Below, piece after piece: positions 42,190-53,587 of a DNA stretch of 64,000 bases. Made by a program: the position numbers and the translations under genes. The DNA lies in NCBI GenBank assembly GCA_010015675.1, contig ML976989.1, positions 1,010,656 to 1,074,655 on the forward strand, written 5' to 3'. The stretch's first letter is position 1; each line of letters starts with the position of its first letter. The notes under the pieces were generated by a model. That model ran no database searches, was not told where the DNA came from, and saw nothing but the letters and a program-made list of their open reading frames with translations. Origin of the DNA: Byssothecium circinans (taxonomy: Eukaryota; Ascomycota; Dothideomycetes; Pleosporales; Massarinaceae).

Positions 42190-44457
42190 CTAGAATCGTG
42201 ACGTCGAGCTGCGGGTAAGACCAGGCCTAGACACGGGTCGAGACACCTTCTGGGGAGAGCCGTTCGGCGCAACACCCGAGGGCCTTGCACCAATCTTCTG
42301 AAAGCCTTGAAGCAGGTCAATGCCAGGCTCAGACTCATCGCTATGCAAAAGACGGAAAATTTCATCGTCATCATCGTTGCGTTCCTTCCGAGCCGGGGCA
42401 GTGAATGTCTGAGGCGGGACAATGCCAGCACGACTGTTCTCCTTGTCCAAAGTGGGAAGATCGGAGTCAAACGAGGTGGAGGTGGGTGCCTTGAGGATGG
42501 GAGCCTTCAATGGCGACTGGATACGAGTCGGCGAAAGTGAGGGAATGTTCAAGAACGACGAGGCCAACTTCCAGTTCGGCGTGGGCGAGTTCATCATGCC
42601 ATTTCCTTTGGTGCCCGTGATATCGGCGAGGATACTTGTAGATGTGGCAGCGCGTTCAAGACGAGGCCTCTTTGCAGACGGCCTGACTGGGCTCTCCTGG
42701 TAGTCAAAGTCGCCGAAGATGTCAAAGGTGTTCTCGAAGCCATGTCCGACAAGGTTCATGCTGTCCTCGTTGGGTACGCTTACAGCCGGGCTCCAGCTCT
42801 TATTGTCGAGCCATGACGAGTCGACCAGCATGGCTAGGCTCTTGTCAGGAGAGCCGCCAACCAACTCGCGCATTTTATTCCTGTGATTGCGTAGGTTAGT
42901 GTTGGGAGAGGCCGACGCCGGCGGCAATGCGGGTCGCTTGAAGACAATTGCAGGCGTCAGAGGATCATGCATCTTCTCGCTAGAGCGGAAAGGCGAGGAG
43001 ATGAGCGATGCACCGCTTGGCTGCTTCATAAAAGGTCGCGTCTTAGTCGGGGAGTCATAAGATGAACCTCTAATGCGAGCAATCTCAAGCTCAGCACGTC
43101 CACGCTTGATGCTGGGGCGGTCAGGATCTGCGTCTGAAGTAAGAAGAGGTCCAGCCGGGTTGCCCTTGATCGCAGATGATTCAATAGACGAATAGTAGCC
43201 GCTGTCGCCGAGGCCGTTGAACTTGCGCTTGCGTCCACCAGACCGGCTGGACGGGAAGCGAGGTACATCACGTGGCGGAGTGTCGTCTCGCAAGGAGCGC
43301 GACACCGGCGGCGGAGGTGATGAGTGGATTTCAGCCGGCGGAGGTGAGGATGGGATTTGACGTGGCGGCAGCATCGCTCCAGGTTCATGACCATCATGGG
43401 CAGCCGGGTCCGAGCACGGAATGGTGGCGTCTGATGACAGCTCAGTCTCCTCCGGGAACTTGCTAGAATCGAAGCCCTTGCTGGAGCTCAGGGGAGGAAG
43501 ATTGTTGGAGGAAGTGCTTGGTCGGGCCATGTCGCTGGGGTATGCTGGCACAAACCCATCTGGGTTAGTGGGCCGGCGGTTGGACTTGATCTTGTAGTAC
43601 TGTTTCTCAAAGCCGGGGTTGATGACCCAATAATGTCCTTTTCCGGGGTCATCCTTGGGGCGCTCTTGCTTGGAGAAGGACTTGCTGAGGGAGAGGTTGT
43701 GGCGGATGCTGTTCTGCCATCCAGTATCTTGGGTGTTGCGGTAGAATGCGAACGAATCGGAGATCCACTTATAGATCTGGGCCAGAGTCAGACGTCGATA
43801 CGGCGCGCGCAGGATCGCCATGCCGATGAGATTTGCGTAGCTGAAGGGAGGTTTCGTGCCATCGTCGTCTACAGTCGGCATCTCGTCTGGCTCCGGTAAA
43901 GGCTCATCGTCCTCAGTTGTCGGTACTTCTTGCCGCACCTTTTGCTTCTTGCTGCGGTCGCGGAGAGGTGCCGATTCTATTAACGCGCGCTTGTTTCCTG
44001 GTTTGACTGGCGGATTGGCTGCCGGAACTGCGGAAAGAGTCTCAGGCGCTGAATACGCGTTCTCTTTATCGAATTGCGAGGGGAAGCTAGCAAAGAAGTG
44101 CGGCTTCCCACCCATCAACTGCGACGTTGGCACAGAAGGCGGTGCTCTCTTCATTGGCGCGTCGGTTTCGAAGTACTGCTCTTGCGGCGGGGGAATGTTC
44201 ACGGTATTGAGGCCCTTCTCGACGAGCGCGGCGGGAGGGGGCGAGCTGGAGACGTGACGGGTCTTTCGCGGCGACGCCTCGCGGGGAAATGCCGTCGGCG
44301 GCGGCGCTAGAAGGGTGTGGGAGTCGGATGACACGTCGGTGACGGAAGGGAAGGCGTCCAGGTAGTACTGCGGAAAGGCTTGGAGGTCCTGGTGGTTCGG
44401 AGGGGGGAGGTCGTCTTGAAAAATCTGCAGCGGCGCCTGTCGACGCGTTGCAGCCAT
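42190..44457 (-). CDS. Forkhead transcription factor
   Basis: A 755-residue nuclear DNA-binding protein. Seen: a complete forkhead (winged-helix) domain at about residues 202-292: KPPFSYANLIGMAILRAP, then RRLTLAQIYKWISDSFAFY, TGWQNSIRHNLSLSKSF (recognition helix) and GHYWVINPGFEKQYYK. A basic stretch KRALIES...RSKKQKVR before it could be a nuclear signal. The remainder is Ser/Pro-rich with many SP/TP sites, as expected of a cell-cycle-regulated factor. The first ATG in frame is at 44457 (MAATRRQAP); further upstream only GTG. No intron needed. The domain resembles the Hcm1/Sep1-type cell-cycle regulators of yeasts, but the subgroup is not certain. Confidence 0.92.
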   Translation of the reverse strand: MAATRRQAPLQIFQDDLPPPNHQDLQAFPQYYLDAFPSVTDVSSDSHTLLAPPPTAFPREASPRKTRHVSSSPPPAALVEKGLNTVNIPPPQEQYFETDAPMKRAPPSVPTSQLMGGKPHFFASFPSQFDKENAYSAPETLSAVPAANPPVKPGNKRALIESAPLRDRSKKQKVRQEVPTTEDDEPLPEPDEMPTVDDDGTKPPFSYANLIGMAILRAPYRRLTLAQIYKWISDSFAFYRNTQDTGWQNSIRHNLSLSKSFSKQERPKDDPGKGHYWVINPGFEKQYYKIKSNRRPTNPDGFVPAYPSDMARPSTSSNNLPPLSSSKGFDSSKFPEETELSSDATIPCSDPAAHDGHEPGAMLPPRQIPSSPPPAEIHSSPPPPVSRSLRDDTPPRDVPRFPSSRSGGRKRKFNGLGDSGYYSSIESSAIKGNPAGPLLTSDADPDRPSIKRGRAELEIARIRGSSYDSPTKTRPFMKQPSGASLISSPFRSSEKMHDPLTPAIVFKRPALPPASASPNTNLRNHRNKMRELVGGSPDKSLAMLVDSSWLDNKSWSPAVSVPNEDSMNLVGHGFENTFDIFGDFDYQESPVRPSAKRPRLERAATSTSILADITGTKGNGMMNSPTPNWKLASSFLNIPSLSPTRIQSPLKAPILKAPTSTSFDSDLPTLDKENSRAGIVPPQTFTAPARKERNDDDDEIFRLLHSDESEPGIDLLQGFQKIGARPSGVAPNGSPQKVSRPVSRPGLTRSSTSRF

Positions 44458-46630
44458 GGCGAACACGACGGCAACCGTCCGTAGACGCTTCGTATATATG
44501 CTGTGGACGCTTTGACGCGTGAATTCGCGTTAATCTTTGCGCTCTCAATGCGTGGGAGCTACGAGGCGCGGTGGGCGGCTACGTTGTTGTGGGAGATTGC
44601 GATGACGGCAGCCGAGGCAGCACGGTGAGGATGTCCGCGATAAAATGTTGTCGACAGGAAGATGGTGTAGACTATTGTGTCGAAGCAATGCGCTGGCAGA
44701 GTTAGAAAGGAGGTGCTCGGGCTGAATACTCGGATCTTACCTGGGCTCCACGGGATGAGGCAGCGAAGAGCTCGCTTGTGCGGCGCTAATAAGGCAATCG
44801 TGACGATAGCGCGATCGCCGGCTAGCTGGGGATCAGGCGGTGAGAGCAATACTATGTAGTATGCAGTTGGGCTATGCAATGTACGGAGTAGATGTGTAGA
44901 TGGGTGGATGTTGGGGTGCGGTGTTGGTGAAGGTAAAGGCAAGCAGGTGGGTAGTGTTGGATGGAGAAGGCACGACTGGAAGAGAAGGAGCGGAGTTTCG
45001 GTGGGCTGCAAGGGCAAGGCAAGTGGGCGTGAAGACTTGGAACGGGTGCGCTCTTGCCTTGGCGGTAAACGCAAGGCAGGAGCAAGGGAGCAGTGCCCAA
45101 TCAGACAGTGTCTCTGGTCTAGCCCAAAGCCAGGTATGACGCGCGATGGAAGGAACCGCCAGTGATCGAAGGAAGGAACCACCGTGCCACCAAAGGAGGT
45201 AGTCGCGGTGAGGTGGGGCGTCTGATGTGAGTCCGACGGTACAAATGCACGTTGGCAGTAGCTGCACTGGTCGTACAAGCTAACCGACACGAAATGCCAT
45301 CCTCCATCCACTGCCTACCACCTCTTTCCTTCACCCGTTTATAGCACACACAGCGTGTATCAGTCTCCTCAACGCGTGCGCTTCACGAACACATCGCGAC
45401 CTTCCTTCACATCTGCACTTCATCCGGTCAACGTGACAGTACGACAAACCACCAACCCACAGCCTATCATCCCAACCGCGCTGCGAACGACGGGCGGTGC
45501 TGAAACACCATCAATCCAGGCCAAACCTGCAGCTCAACGCGGTCCATCCCAGCTGAGCTGACGGCTCCACCAACCAAGCGACTCCACGCATCTCGCCGCC
45601 GGGATCTACCTTTGCCCGTCTAATCAAATCCGTGCTCAGGATGCCCATCGCATGCAACCCGATATCACTCGGCAGATGCGAGTCCTGTGCGTGCGGTTAA
45701 GGCCGTGAGTCACCGAGTTCGCAGTTGGGTGGAAAGGCGTGTCGAATTGATTTGATGCATGAGGGGGGCGCAAGGTGGTGTACCTGCGTGCACTCATGCG
45801 AGGGGCACAGTTTCTCCCCCGTCTGATGTTTGCTCATGTTCTTCAGCTCCCATGGCCAAAAAGCGTCGTGCGCCGTGTCAAATCTGTCGATCTGCCTGGC
45901 CTGGGCTGGCACGGAGAATAGCCCGACAACTAAATTTGGTATCTACGACGCGGGGCACTCTGCTATCTACGCACAGTATCGGAGGGCCGGATATAAATCT
46001 CCCCAAAACTGCCTCCTTACCCGAAAGGTGCACGAACTCACATGATGAAAGATCACCTTACACATGCGCAATCCCCATCCATCACGCCTTCAAATTTCGT
46101 TCCTTCCCGGACCGTCTGGACAAGGCTGACCATGGATGTAAGTCATTCACAACGTCATATGCCCATTCCGCAATCTCTCCTCATTCCGACCGGAGATGGT
46201 CTGGACTCACAATCTTGTAATTCTCCGATTACAGGGCTATCGATTATCGAACTATCGGATCATGACTAGATTTAACAGTTCAATTGCAATCGCTTCACAT
46301 GTTCCATCATCAAAAAGCCTTGAAGTGCAATGCCAAAGTTCTACAGTCTTCATTTTCTTTGTTCCCTCTGACGAGGGCGTGGTACACTTAAACCCCTGCA
46401 GTAGTTGCCGCAAGGCGAGAGGTACTTCTATGGTACCCGATCGCTGTTCCGTCCGCAAGCGTATAGCTGAGTCAACGGCCTATATATGCTGTCCGCTTGA
46501 ATGCGCTTTCCAGCCCGGTTCTTCCTCACGAGTCCTCGCCGCATCAAGTATATGTGCGTTCAGCATGCCGTGTCGGCACAAGGACAGAGCTTGCGTCTAC
46601 TCTCCTGACCATCCAATTCCCCTGAATCAT
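44458..46630. other. Long intergenic region upstream of the forkhead gene
   Basis: About 2.17 kb. The first 800 bp is the likely promoter and leader of the forkhead gene, typical in length for a regulated transcription factor. Frames at 44559-45311 (-) and 45759-46220 (+) are long but lack motifs and start context. No RNA gene seen. Confidence 0.45.
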
Positions 46631-48558
46631 TCACCTCTCACGCGAACCAATGTTCAGACCCGGTACACCCTTCAATCCCATCTTACCGACGACGCGCTTC
46701 TCAATCATAGGCGGCTCGGGGCATCCCATGGCCGCCGCATAGTCATTGGCAATTTGAACAAGCTGTTTAGGTGTAAGGTTCAGCTTCTTCATATATGTCT
46801 TGTTGTAGCCAAGGAACGCCTGGTATGCCTTGGCCTTGGCCGATTCCTCCACCTGGACGAGCGCCTTGTCAGCTATCGACTGATAGTTGGGGAGCTCGGC
46901 CACGATGTCGACGGGGTATGGTTTGATCGGTAAGCTCGGGTTTGTCTTAGTGAAGAAAGACTCATTCGAGAACAAGATCATGACGGCCCGCCCATCTTTT
47001 CCAGCACGAGCTGTTCGTCCCACGCGGTGGATGTATTGTTCGGTGTTCATCGGAAGCCCAAGTTGGACTACAAGGCCGACGTTGGGGAAATCCATACCGC
47101 GGCCTACAACGTCCGAGGCAATGAGTATCCCACGCTTAGCGTTCTTAAAATCGTCCGTGGTCCGGGTGCGCGAGGGTTGACTCATCCTGCTGTGTAGTTC
47201 GAATACTTTGAAAGCTGGAAGTGCGTCCTTGCACATGTCATACAGAAGGCCAACACCGTTGGCAGTGGTGCCAAAGACGATGATCTTGAAGTCTTCTGGG
47301 TTGGCGTTATACTCTTTATCAATGACGGCGAGAAGAGCGGCGAAAGTCTGCGATACCGATTGAACTGTCACGCAAAACTGCGGGACGCGATCAATGGTTG
47401 GGGACTCATTCGGGTCCATGGTGGACAGCGACGTGTATCCGGGATAGAGAACGCCTTTCACGACATTGGTGACCTTATCGGGTAGGGTTGCTGAAAACAG
47501 CATTCCCTGCCAACCATCGTTCTTCGGTGGGAGGCACTTCAAGATCTTGTAGACGGCTGGTGCAAAGCCAGCATCAAGCATGCGATCGGCCTCATCCAAG
47601 ACTAACGTCTTCATGTGCGTGAACTTGTCCCGCACCTCCTCCTCTCCTAGGATATCATCGAGGCGACCAGGCGTGGCGACCAATATCGTTGGGTCGCCGT
47701 TGAGGAACTTGTTCAGATTCGCATCCCTCTTCGTGCCTCCAAATGCTGTATGACACTCGACCTTGCGCGGCAACTTGGCCGTGATGCCTTCCGCCTCTTT
47801 GGCAATCTGTAGAGCGAGTTCGCGCGTGGGACAGATGACTAGGATGCCGACTTTGCCTTTGGGCGGGGCGTTTCCGACAAGGATGCTCTGGAGGGCGGGG
47901 AGTAGGAAGGCTGCGGTCTTGCCTGTGCCGGTCTTCGCTTGTACGAGGCAGTCCGATGAGAATGAGGGTAGCTCAGTAAGGCATTTGTGCTGGACGGGCG
48001 ACACTGGAAGAGAAGGTTAGCAAGTTCAATCAAATAGTCCTGATATGATATGCCCTGCCAGAAATTGGTTGGCTTGTGGCGACATTTATGGAAATACGTA
48101 CTGTACTCAAAGCCCATCGCCTTCAATCCCGCAAGCAGCCCGTCGTGCAGTATGCCCTCCATCTCGGAGAACGGTGTGAGCTTCTGCTCCGCGGCATTGG
48201 CAAGGCTCTTCTTCCCCGGCGCCTGCTCTGTCGGCTCATTGGCATGATCCTGAGCTCTCGTATGCATCCTGCTGGGCGTGTCTTCATTCTCGGGGATCCG
48301 ATACGGCACCGAAGACGGCTTGCGACCTCTACGACCAAAGCCTCCGCCTCTGCCTCTGCCTCTGCCTCCGCCACCACGTCCCGACGGAGGAGTCATCGCT
48401 GCGAGAGAGAGATACGTGTGTTTGAGAGTTTTCTGGAATGTGAGGCGTGAGTGGAGGGTAACCGGTTGCTGTTGACGAGTTAGGAGGCCAGGCCTGAAGA
48501 AAGAAACAGTTGACTGTGAAAACGGTCGAGGACAAAAGCGGAGCGACAATGAATTCAT
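46631..48558 (-). CDS. Mitochondrial DEAD-box RNA helicase (MSS116/CYT-19-like)
   Basis: An ATP-dependent RNA chaperone that, in this family, helps group I/II intron splicing and translation in mitochondria. Two exons, 48558-48102 and 48003-46631 (98-bp intron); 609 residues. Seen: an Arg/Ser-rich N-terminus without acidic residues (MNSLSLRFCPRPFSQS), suited for mitochondrial import; a glycine/arginine-rich RGG-like stretch; then motif Q region (GFEYMSPVQ), I AKTGTGKT, Ia PTRELALQ, Ib TPGRLDD, II DEAD, III SAT, IV IIVFGTT, V SDVVGRGMDFP and VI HRVGRTARAGK. Motif Q is completed only by the splice, which supports it. The C-terminal extension is shorter than the basic tail of yeast Mss116. Confidence 0.95.
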
Positions 48559-50094
48559 TGGCTATATAGCAGCTGCCAAGCACTAACGTACAACTTGCAA
48601 ACGGTCAAAAGGTAAGGAGCGAAGGACGGAGAAGCTCGACTGCAGTGAATGAGAAAGTGAAAGTGAAAGGGGGAGTGATGCAATGTTTTGTTTGCACCAA
48701 AAAAAGTAAGTTCTCACTTTCTCAAACGTCCGAGCGCCGGTGAAAGGTTTCTCCGTAATCTGCACGCCTCAACTACTCATAGCGACGTCCTACAGCCTTT
48801 CTATTGTCGATGTGACCCACGATTCTCCATACGCGCAGCATTCGCCCGACCGAGCAATGAAAGGCTGGATGCCTTAATAGCCGTGTCCATGTCGGTTCGT
48901 TTGCCGCCTGAATGGCAGCATCTTCCACGATAGAACTCGGTGTCTCACCAGAGCTGTAGAGGAAAAATAAGCTGGAGAAGTAAATTTATACAGTTATCTA
49001 CCTAGAAGAACTATAGGCTGTTATAGGTAGCTTGGTTTCTGTAGAAAGTAAGTTTGTAATAACGCGCCTTGTTCTTGTCTATTCTTGTAGCTACCTATGG
49101 TAGATCTCTGAAGGTAACTTCTTTGTAATTAGTTCCCGAAGTATGCGAGAGATTCCATATTGCGGGGTTTTCTCGCCAATATATTCCACCGGGCTCAATA
49201 TGCTGCCAGCTTCAAGCTGCAGAAGACGTATAAGGAGAGGAATGTCAGCGAGCTCTTACCAACGGAGTCATTAGAATAGACAGCCAAACATGCACGAGTG
49301 GGGTCGTCGAAGAACTGCATTTATGCTAGTGAAGAAGGCATTGGAGAAAGGATACTAGCAAGACGGGGCTCAGGACGATGCGGGCTAGGTAGTAGCAGTT
49401 GTTTCGCTGCAATATCTGAATGGCAGGTGGCCGCACCAGCAAACTTAGTAGCGGCATTGAACACTATTGTCACATAAGGTTTTTATTGGGCCCTTTGAAT
49501 AAGTGGCAAGAAAAGACCAAGCAGTACAGCTGCGTTAAATATAAGGTAGTTGGCCTAGTGCGAAAGTAGAACAAGTAGAGTTGTGTCAAGATGGTCAGGG
49601 GGTACGTATGGCGAGCTGTGTGGCAGAGCAACCCGTGCTAGCGGGAGATATCGCCTCCGCAAGAGGGGGCGACCAATCCGCACCAGTCATGACCTTGCGG
49701 GTATGGACTGTTTGTGTTTATATTTGGCCCTGCTTTTACATAATTCGAAATACTTATCCAGAGTTGTCTGTATCCTTCATCTACAACAATAGTTAAGAAG
49801 GATGGGACAATTACTGTAGAATTTGTCGATCGTGTAGATCCTCTTTTTCCTCCTGCAGTTACGATTTAGACATTGCATAAGAATATAGGCCTTGGAACAC
49901 GATACGCACCTCGGTCAACAGCCTGGGTACCCAGAAGCGATACTGGCCCGCTTCATCCTGTTCGCAACATTAGAGATGTGCTTATTGAATATCCCTTTAG
50001 AATTTACCGTAATATGGAACTCGTATTCGCCGAATAGGTTCTCAAGATATTCGGTAAGAGTATATTCGTGGAGCTGATACGTTGGAAATGTATC
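48559..50094. other. AT-rich intergenic, possible repeat decay
   Basis: About 1.5 kb. Palindrome-like TAGGTA/TACCTA runs near 49000-49100 and a C-to-T/A-rich character suggest a decayed repeat, perhaps by repeat-induced point mutation. Short frames near 49581 show no conserved motif. Confidence 0.4.
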
Positions 50095-51186
50095 CTAGAC
50101 CCCCCGGCCCCATGACGGGGTTACAATTCGCAGGCGTCGAAACATTCCCATGGCTGGGTCGTCGTCGGCCGATATTCGCCAGTGGCCCTGATGTGAAGAT
50201 CCACTAGTCGAATATCGGCATTTCGGACAATTGTACTTCGCACGCGCCCAAGCCCATTTTCTGACAACCATGCTCATTGCCACTCTCTGTCCCGGAAAGA
50301 AACATTTTTCCCAGTTTTGAGTGATATCGATGACACGGTGTGTGCCCAACTCTTCGATCACAAAGTCTCCTCTGTCAATCATTCTAGGCCCGTATTCGGT
50401 CTCCTTCAAGTTCACTTTGAGAACCGCACGGAGCGCCTCGGCCGATCTGACAAACTCAAGATGGAACGGACTTTCCCGGTTCAATGCATCCACGAAATAT
50501 ACCGGCTGTTGGCGCTGGACCTGACCAGGTATGCTCGTAATAAAAAGCTGAATGTCGTACACCATCTGAAAGACACGGAGGTTGGTCTGTAGGATCTGCG
50601 CGCACGTTTGCACCAGAGCTGCGCTCTGCGACGCGGTTTTCGACACACCGTCCGTGATAGCACTTAGCTTTCCCATAGCCTGATTTGCAAGGCTTTGTAT
50701 TGTCCCTGCCAGAGACTTGTACTGTGTCCGCTGGTCCCGCGCCTGCTTCGTCGTCGCATTCGCTTGCAGCGCCCCTAGCAGCACTTGAATGCTACCCGTA
50801 TGCGCTTGTATCTCAGCCCGAAACCCATCCACCTCTTTCTTCTCGCACATAGCCCACCTAATCTTCATCCACCCATCTTTCACACTAAACGTCGTTGCAG
50901 CCTGCGAAAAGTGCGGCTGGTACTTCTGTATCCTGTTCCAGAAGGCGTCGATAGAGCGCTGGCACTGCGAGGCGGCTTGGTACAATGCAATTTGCTCAAA
51001 GCGCTGAGAATCGTCCAGGTCGATAGATTTGACCTGTATCAGTGCTCTTTCAAGGGTGAGCAGCTCGTTGAGGAGTTCGCGGAAGACAGAGGTGGAGTGC
51101 GAGGCTGAACGGAGGGCGTCAATTATCGTGGCGACTAGGTTGAGGGTTGCGATGAAGTCACCGACAGAGAAGCCAAAACCGACCAT
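50095..51186 (-). CDS. Fungal ubiquitin-like-domain protein with NLR-type helical N-terminus
   Basis: A 363-residue single-exon protein. The start MVGFGFSVGDFIATLNL is typical of a widespread fungal family whose N-terminal helices resemble the leaders of NLR proteins. The middle is helical. About residues 225-310 match the family's ubiquitin-like domain: VYFVDALNRESPFHLEF, then EALRAVLKV, RGDFVIEELGTHRVID and CFFPGQRVAMSMV. The C-terminus has CPKC, but the second Cys pair expected of a zinc site is not visible, so the tail may be shortened. Function of the family is unknown; a link with fungal recognition systems is inference. Confidence 0.75.
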   Translation of the reverse strand: MVGFGFSVGDFIATLNLVATIIDALRSASHSTSVFRELLNELLTLERALIQVKSIDLDDSQRFEQIALYQAASQCQRSIDAFWNRIQKYQPHFSQAATTFSVKDGWMKIRWAMCEKKEVDGFRAEIQAHTGSIQVLLGALQANATTKQARDQRTQYKSLAGTIQSLANQAMGKLSAITDGVSKTASQSAALVQTCAQILQTNLRVFQMVYDIQLFITSIPGQVQRQQPVYFVDALNRESPFHLEFVRSAEALRAVLKVNLKETEYGPRMIDRGDFVIEELGTHRVIDITQNWEKCFFPGQRVAMSMVVRKWAWARAKYNCPKCRYSTSGSSHQGHWRISADDDPAMGMFRRLRIVTPSWGRGV

Positions 51187-51943
51187 ATCTGCAGAATGGA
51201 GCGAGCATTAGGGATAGTAGATCATGGTATTGTTTGGTGTCCATGGTCCCGCTGGCCGCCCACTGAGCCCGCTGCCTTGCCTAATCCGCTAACCCCTGCT
51301 CGCGAGCTAGCTGGATGTCTACCATACGCTGTGGACATGCTATCTCCAGCCCACTCGCTGAGCCCGCCACACGCGGTTGAAAGAATTCCCCGCACGCCTA
51401 ATACTCTGTCACCAAATATCGCCTACAATAACACGTTAATCATACATAGATTTGTAAAGGCAGGCCTGCTCTTTTACGTACGAGTAGGAAGAGATTAAAA
51501 GGGCTTTGTTGTGTGTAGAAAAATTCAAGGTGAAGTTTTTCGGTGTTTGGCGAACTGCTTCCAATCGCGTGCCCGCTACTGATCCCGCCGCCACCGTACG
51601 CCACCGTACGGCCCTTCGACGCCCATTGGCCCAATCCTGTGGCTATGCTGCTGATGCTGTAAAGTTGCCGTACGCTTCGGTACGATGTGTCCCCTTTACG
51701 GTATAGCCGCTGGGCGGGCCGGCTGCGCCTGCCCTCCACTACCACTCCCCTCCTCCTGCAACTTCTAGCTATGGATTGCCTGGGGTAGCGCGTACATACA
51801 TATAGGGAAGAGAGGGGAGAGAGCTCAAGAGCATATGACGCACGCGACAAAGCTCATCCCTTAAATAAAATCTTCCATTTTTTCCGAGTCTCCTATCACG
51901 CTCTTATACCCTCCCCACTTCATTTGGTGTACGACCTCGTCAT
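51187..51943. promoter_or_regulatory. Divergent spacer between the ubiquitin-like gene (-) and the amidase (+)
   Basis: 757 bp. Contains a CACCGTACG motif twice in tandem near 51594-51612 and a related GTACG further on near 51668-51682. Probably both promoters. No gene seen. Confidence 0.4.
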
Positions 51944-53587
51944 ATGGCGCCCAAGGCCAGGCCCCAGAGACGGTGGCAGGAAGTTGTCAAAGAAGCCCGT
52001 GGTTATCGAGAGTCGACGATAGCACAACTTTCTCCTCCGCCTCCAGCTGTACCTTCCGATCTGCCAAAGAATGTAACTGCTGTCTCCGAGCAGATTCTGG
52101 ACGCAAGTGTCGTCTCTATTACCAACCTTCCTCCAGAAGAACTAGTCACGCTGCTCAGGACAAGCAGGCTCACAGCGATTGAGGTCACCCAAGCCTATCT
52201 GCAGCATGCAGCGGTAGCACAGGGACTAGTCAATTGTATCACTGAGCTCATGCCTTCAAGTGCATTGAAGCGGGCGGAAGAACTGGATGCATACTACCAA
52301 GAACACGGACGGCCAATCGGACCGCTCCATGGACTTCCCATAAGCGTCAAAGAGCATGTTGGCTTCAAGGGCTTGAGGTGCAGTACAGGCTATGTTTCCC
52401 AATGGGACAGGATTCCAGAAGAAGACGCCCACATTCTCCAGATACTCCAGGATGCCGGAGCGGTGTTTCACTGCCGCACGTCCGTGCCGCAGACAATGAT
52501 GCACCTTGAGACGGACTCCAATCTGTGGGGAGTAACAAACAATCCTTATAACAGAAATCTTACCTCTGGGGGTAGCTCGGGAGGAGAAGGTGCGCTCATC
52601 TCCCTACATGGCTCGCCGCTGGGCATCGGGAGTGACGTCGGTGGATCTATTCGCAACCCGGCAGCGAATTGTGGTATTTACGGAATCAAGCCCACAGCGT
52701 TCCGCATACCAACAGACGGGTGGGGCTATTCGATGGCTGGCGCCGATGCGATTGACTCTGTCCTAGGCCCATTGTCCACATATTTGTCTGGCTTGAAGCT
52801 CTTCATGAAGACCATTATCGACGCGCAGCCTTGGTTGACCGAGCCAGCCCTTATCCCTATGCCATGGCGGGACTACACTCTTCCCCAAGGTCGACCTCTG
52901 CGAGTTGGAGTCTTGTGGAACGATGGTGTCGTTCGCCCACACCCGCCCATCACCCACGCATTAAAGATGGTCACTGAGCAGCTGCAACAGAACGGCGTGG
53001 AAGTCGTCGATTTCAAGCCTCATCTGCATGACGAAGCATGGGCCATTATCTCCTCGCTCTACTTCACTGATGGTGGGGAATGGGACAGTGAAGCCATCGA
53101 TTCGTCCGGCGAGCCGTGGCGGCCGCTTTCCAAATGGATCATGAAGGAGAATCCGTGTGTCAAAAAACTGTCTGTGGGTGAAATGTCGTATTGGCTTGAG
53201 GAGCGTGAGGCTTATCGCAAGGAGTACGCGCTTCACTGGAACAAGGTCGATGTCGATGTATTGCTATGTCCTGTGGGACCTGGAGCGGCTCCGAAGCATA
53301 ATACGGCTAAGTACTGGTGTTACACGTCGCAGTGGAATTTGCTCGATTATCCGGGCGTCGTGTTTCCCGTGACGAAGGTGGATAAAGAGAAGGATAAGTT
53401 GGAGCCTGGGGGAAGGTCTTTGAGTGGTCATGATGAGGACAATGGGAAGTTGTGGGATCCGGAGGAGTTTGACGGTGTGCCGGTGAGTCTGCAGTTGGTG
53501 GGCAGGCGGTTCGACGACGAGAAGATACTTGCGGTTCTTGAGCATGTTAGTGCGTTGATTGGTCTGCCTTTTGAGAAATTTCCTTGA
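51944..53587 (+). CDS. Amidase (amidase-signature family, acetamidase-like)
   Basis: A 547-residue hydrolase that cleaves small amides to acid and ammonia. The Ser-cisSer-Lys triad is complete: Lys136 in PISVKEHV, Ser211 in SGGSSGGEGA and Ser235 in DVGGSIRNPA; spacings (75 and 24) match those of fatty-acid amide hydrolase. Further family pieces: GPLHGLPISVK, AGAVFHCRTSVPQTMM, GWGYSMAGADAIDSVLGP. There is no signal peptide. ATG at 51944 gives a normal N-terminus (MAPKARPQRRWQ); no intron. The closest class by feel is the fungal general amidase/acetamidase group; the true substrate is unknown. Confidence 0.92.
   Translation: MAPKARPQRRWQEVVKEARGYRESTIAQLSPPPPAVPSDLPKNVTAVSEQILDASVVSITNLPPEELVTLLRTSRLTAIEVTQAYLQHAAVAQGLVNCITELMPSSALKRAEELDAYYQEHGRPIGPLHGLPISVKEHVGFKGLRCSTGYVSQWDRIPEEDAHILQILQDAGAVFHCRTSVPQTMMHLETDSNLWGVTNNPYNRNLTSGGSSGGEGALISLHGSPLGIGSDVGGSIRNPAANCGIYGIKPTAFRIPTDGWGYSMAGADAIDSVLGPLSTYLSGLKLFMKTIIDAQPWLTEPALIPMPWRDYTLPQGRPLRVGVLWNDGVVRPHPPITHALKMVTEQLQQNGVEVVDFKPHLHDEAWAIISSLYFTDGGEWDSEAIDSSGEPWRPLSKWIMKENPCVKKLSVGEMSYWLEEREAYRKEYALHWNKVDVDVLLCPVGPGAAPKHNTAKYWCYTSQWNLLDYPGVVFPVTKVDKEKDKLEPGGRSLSGHDEDNGKLWDPEEFDGVPVSLQLVGRRFDDEKILAVLEHVSALIGLPFEKFP

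Noticed and set aside
44559..45311. 250-codon minus-strand frame upstream of the forkhead gene
   Set aside because: Low-complexity Ser/Pro/His composition, no ATG-proximal signal or motif; more likely leader/promoter sequence.
45759..46220. 153-codon plus frame between the forkhead and helicase genes
   Set aside because: Random-looking composition, no motif, and no splice-supported extension.
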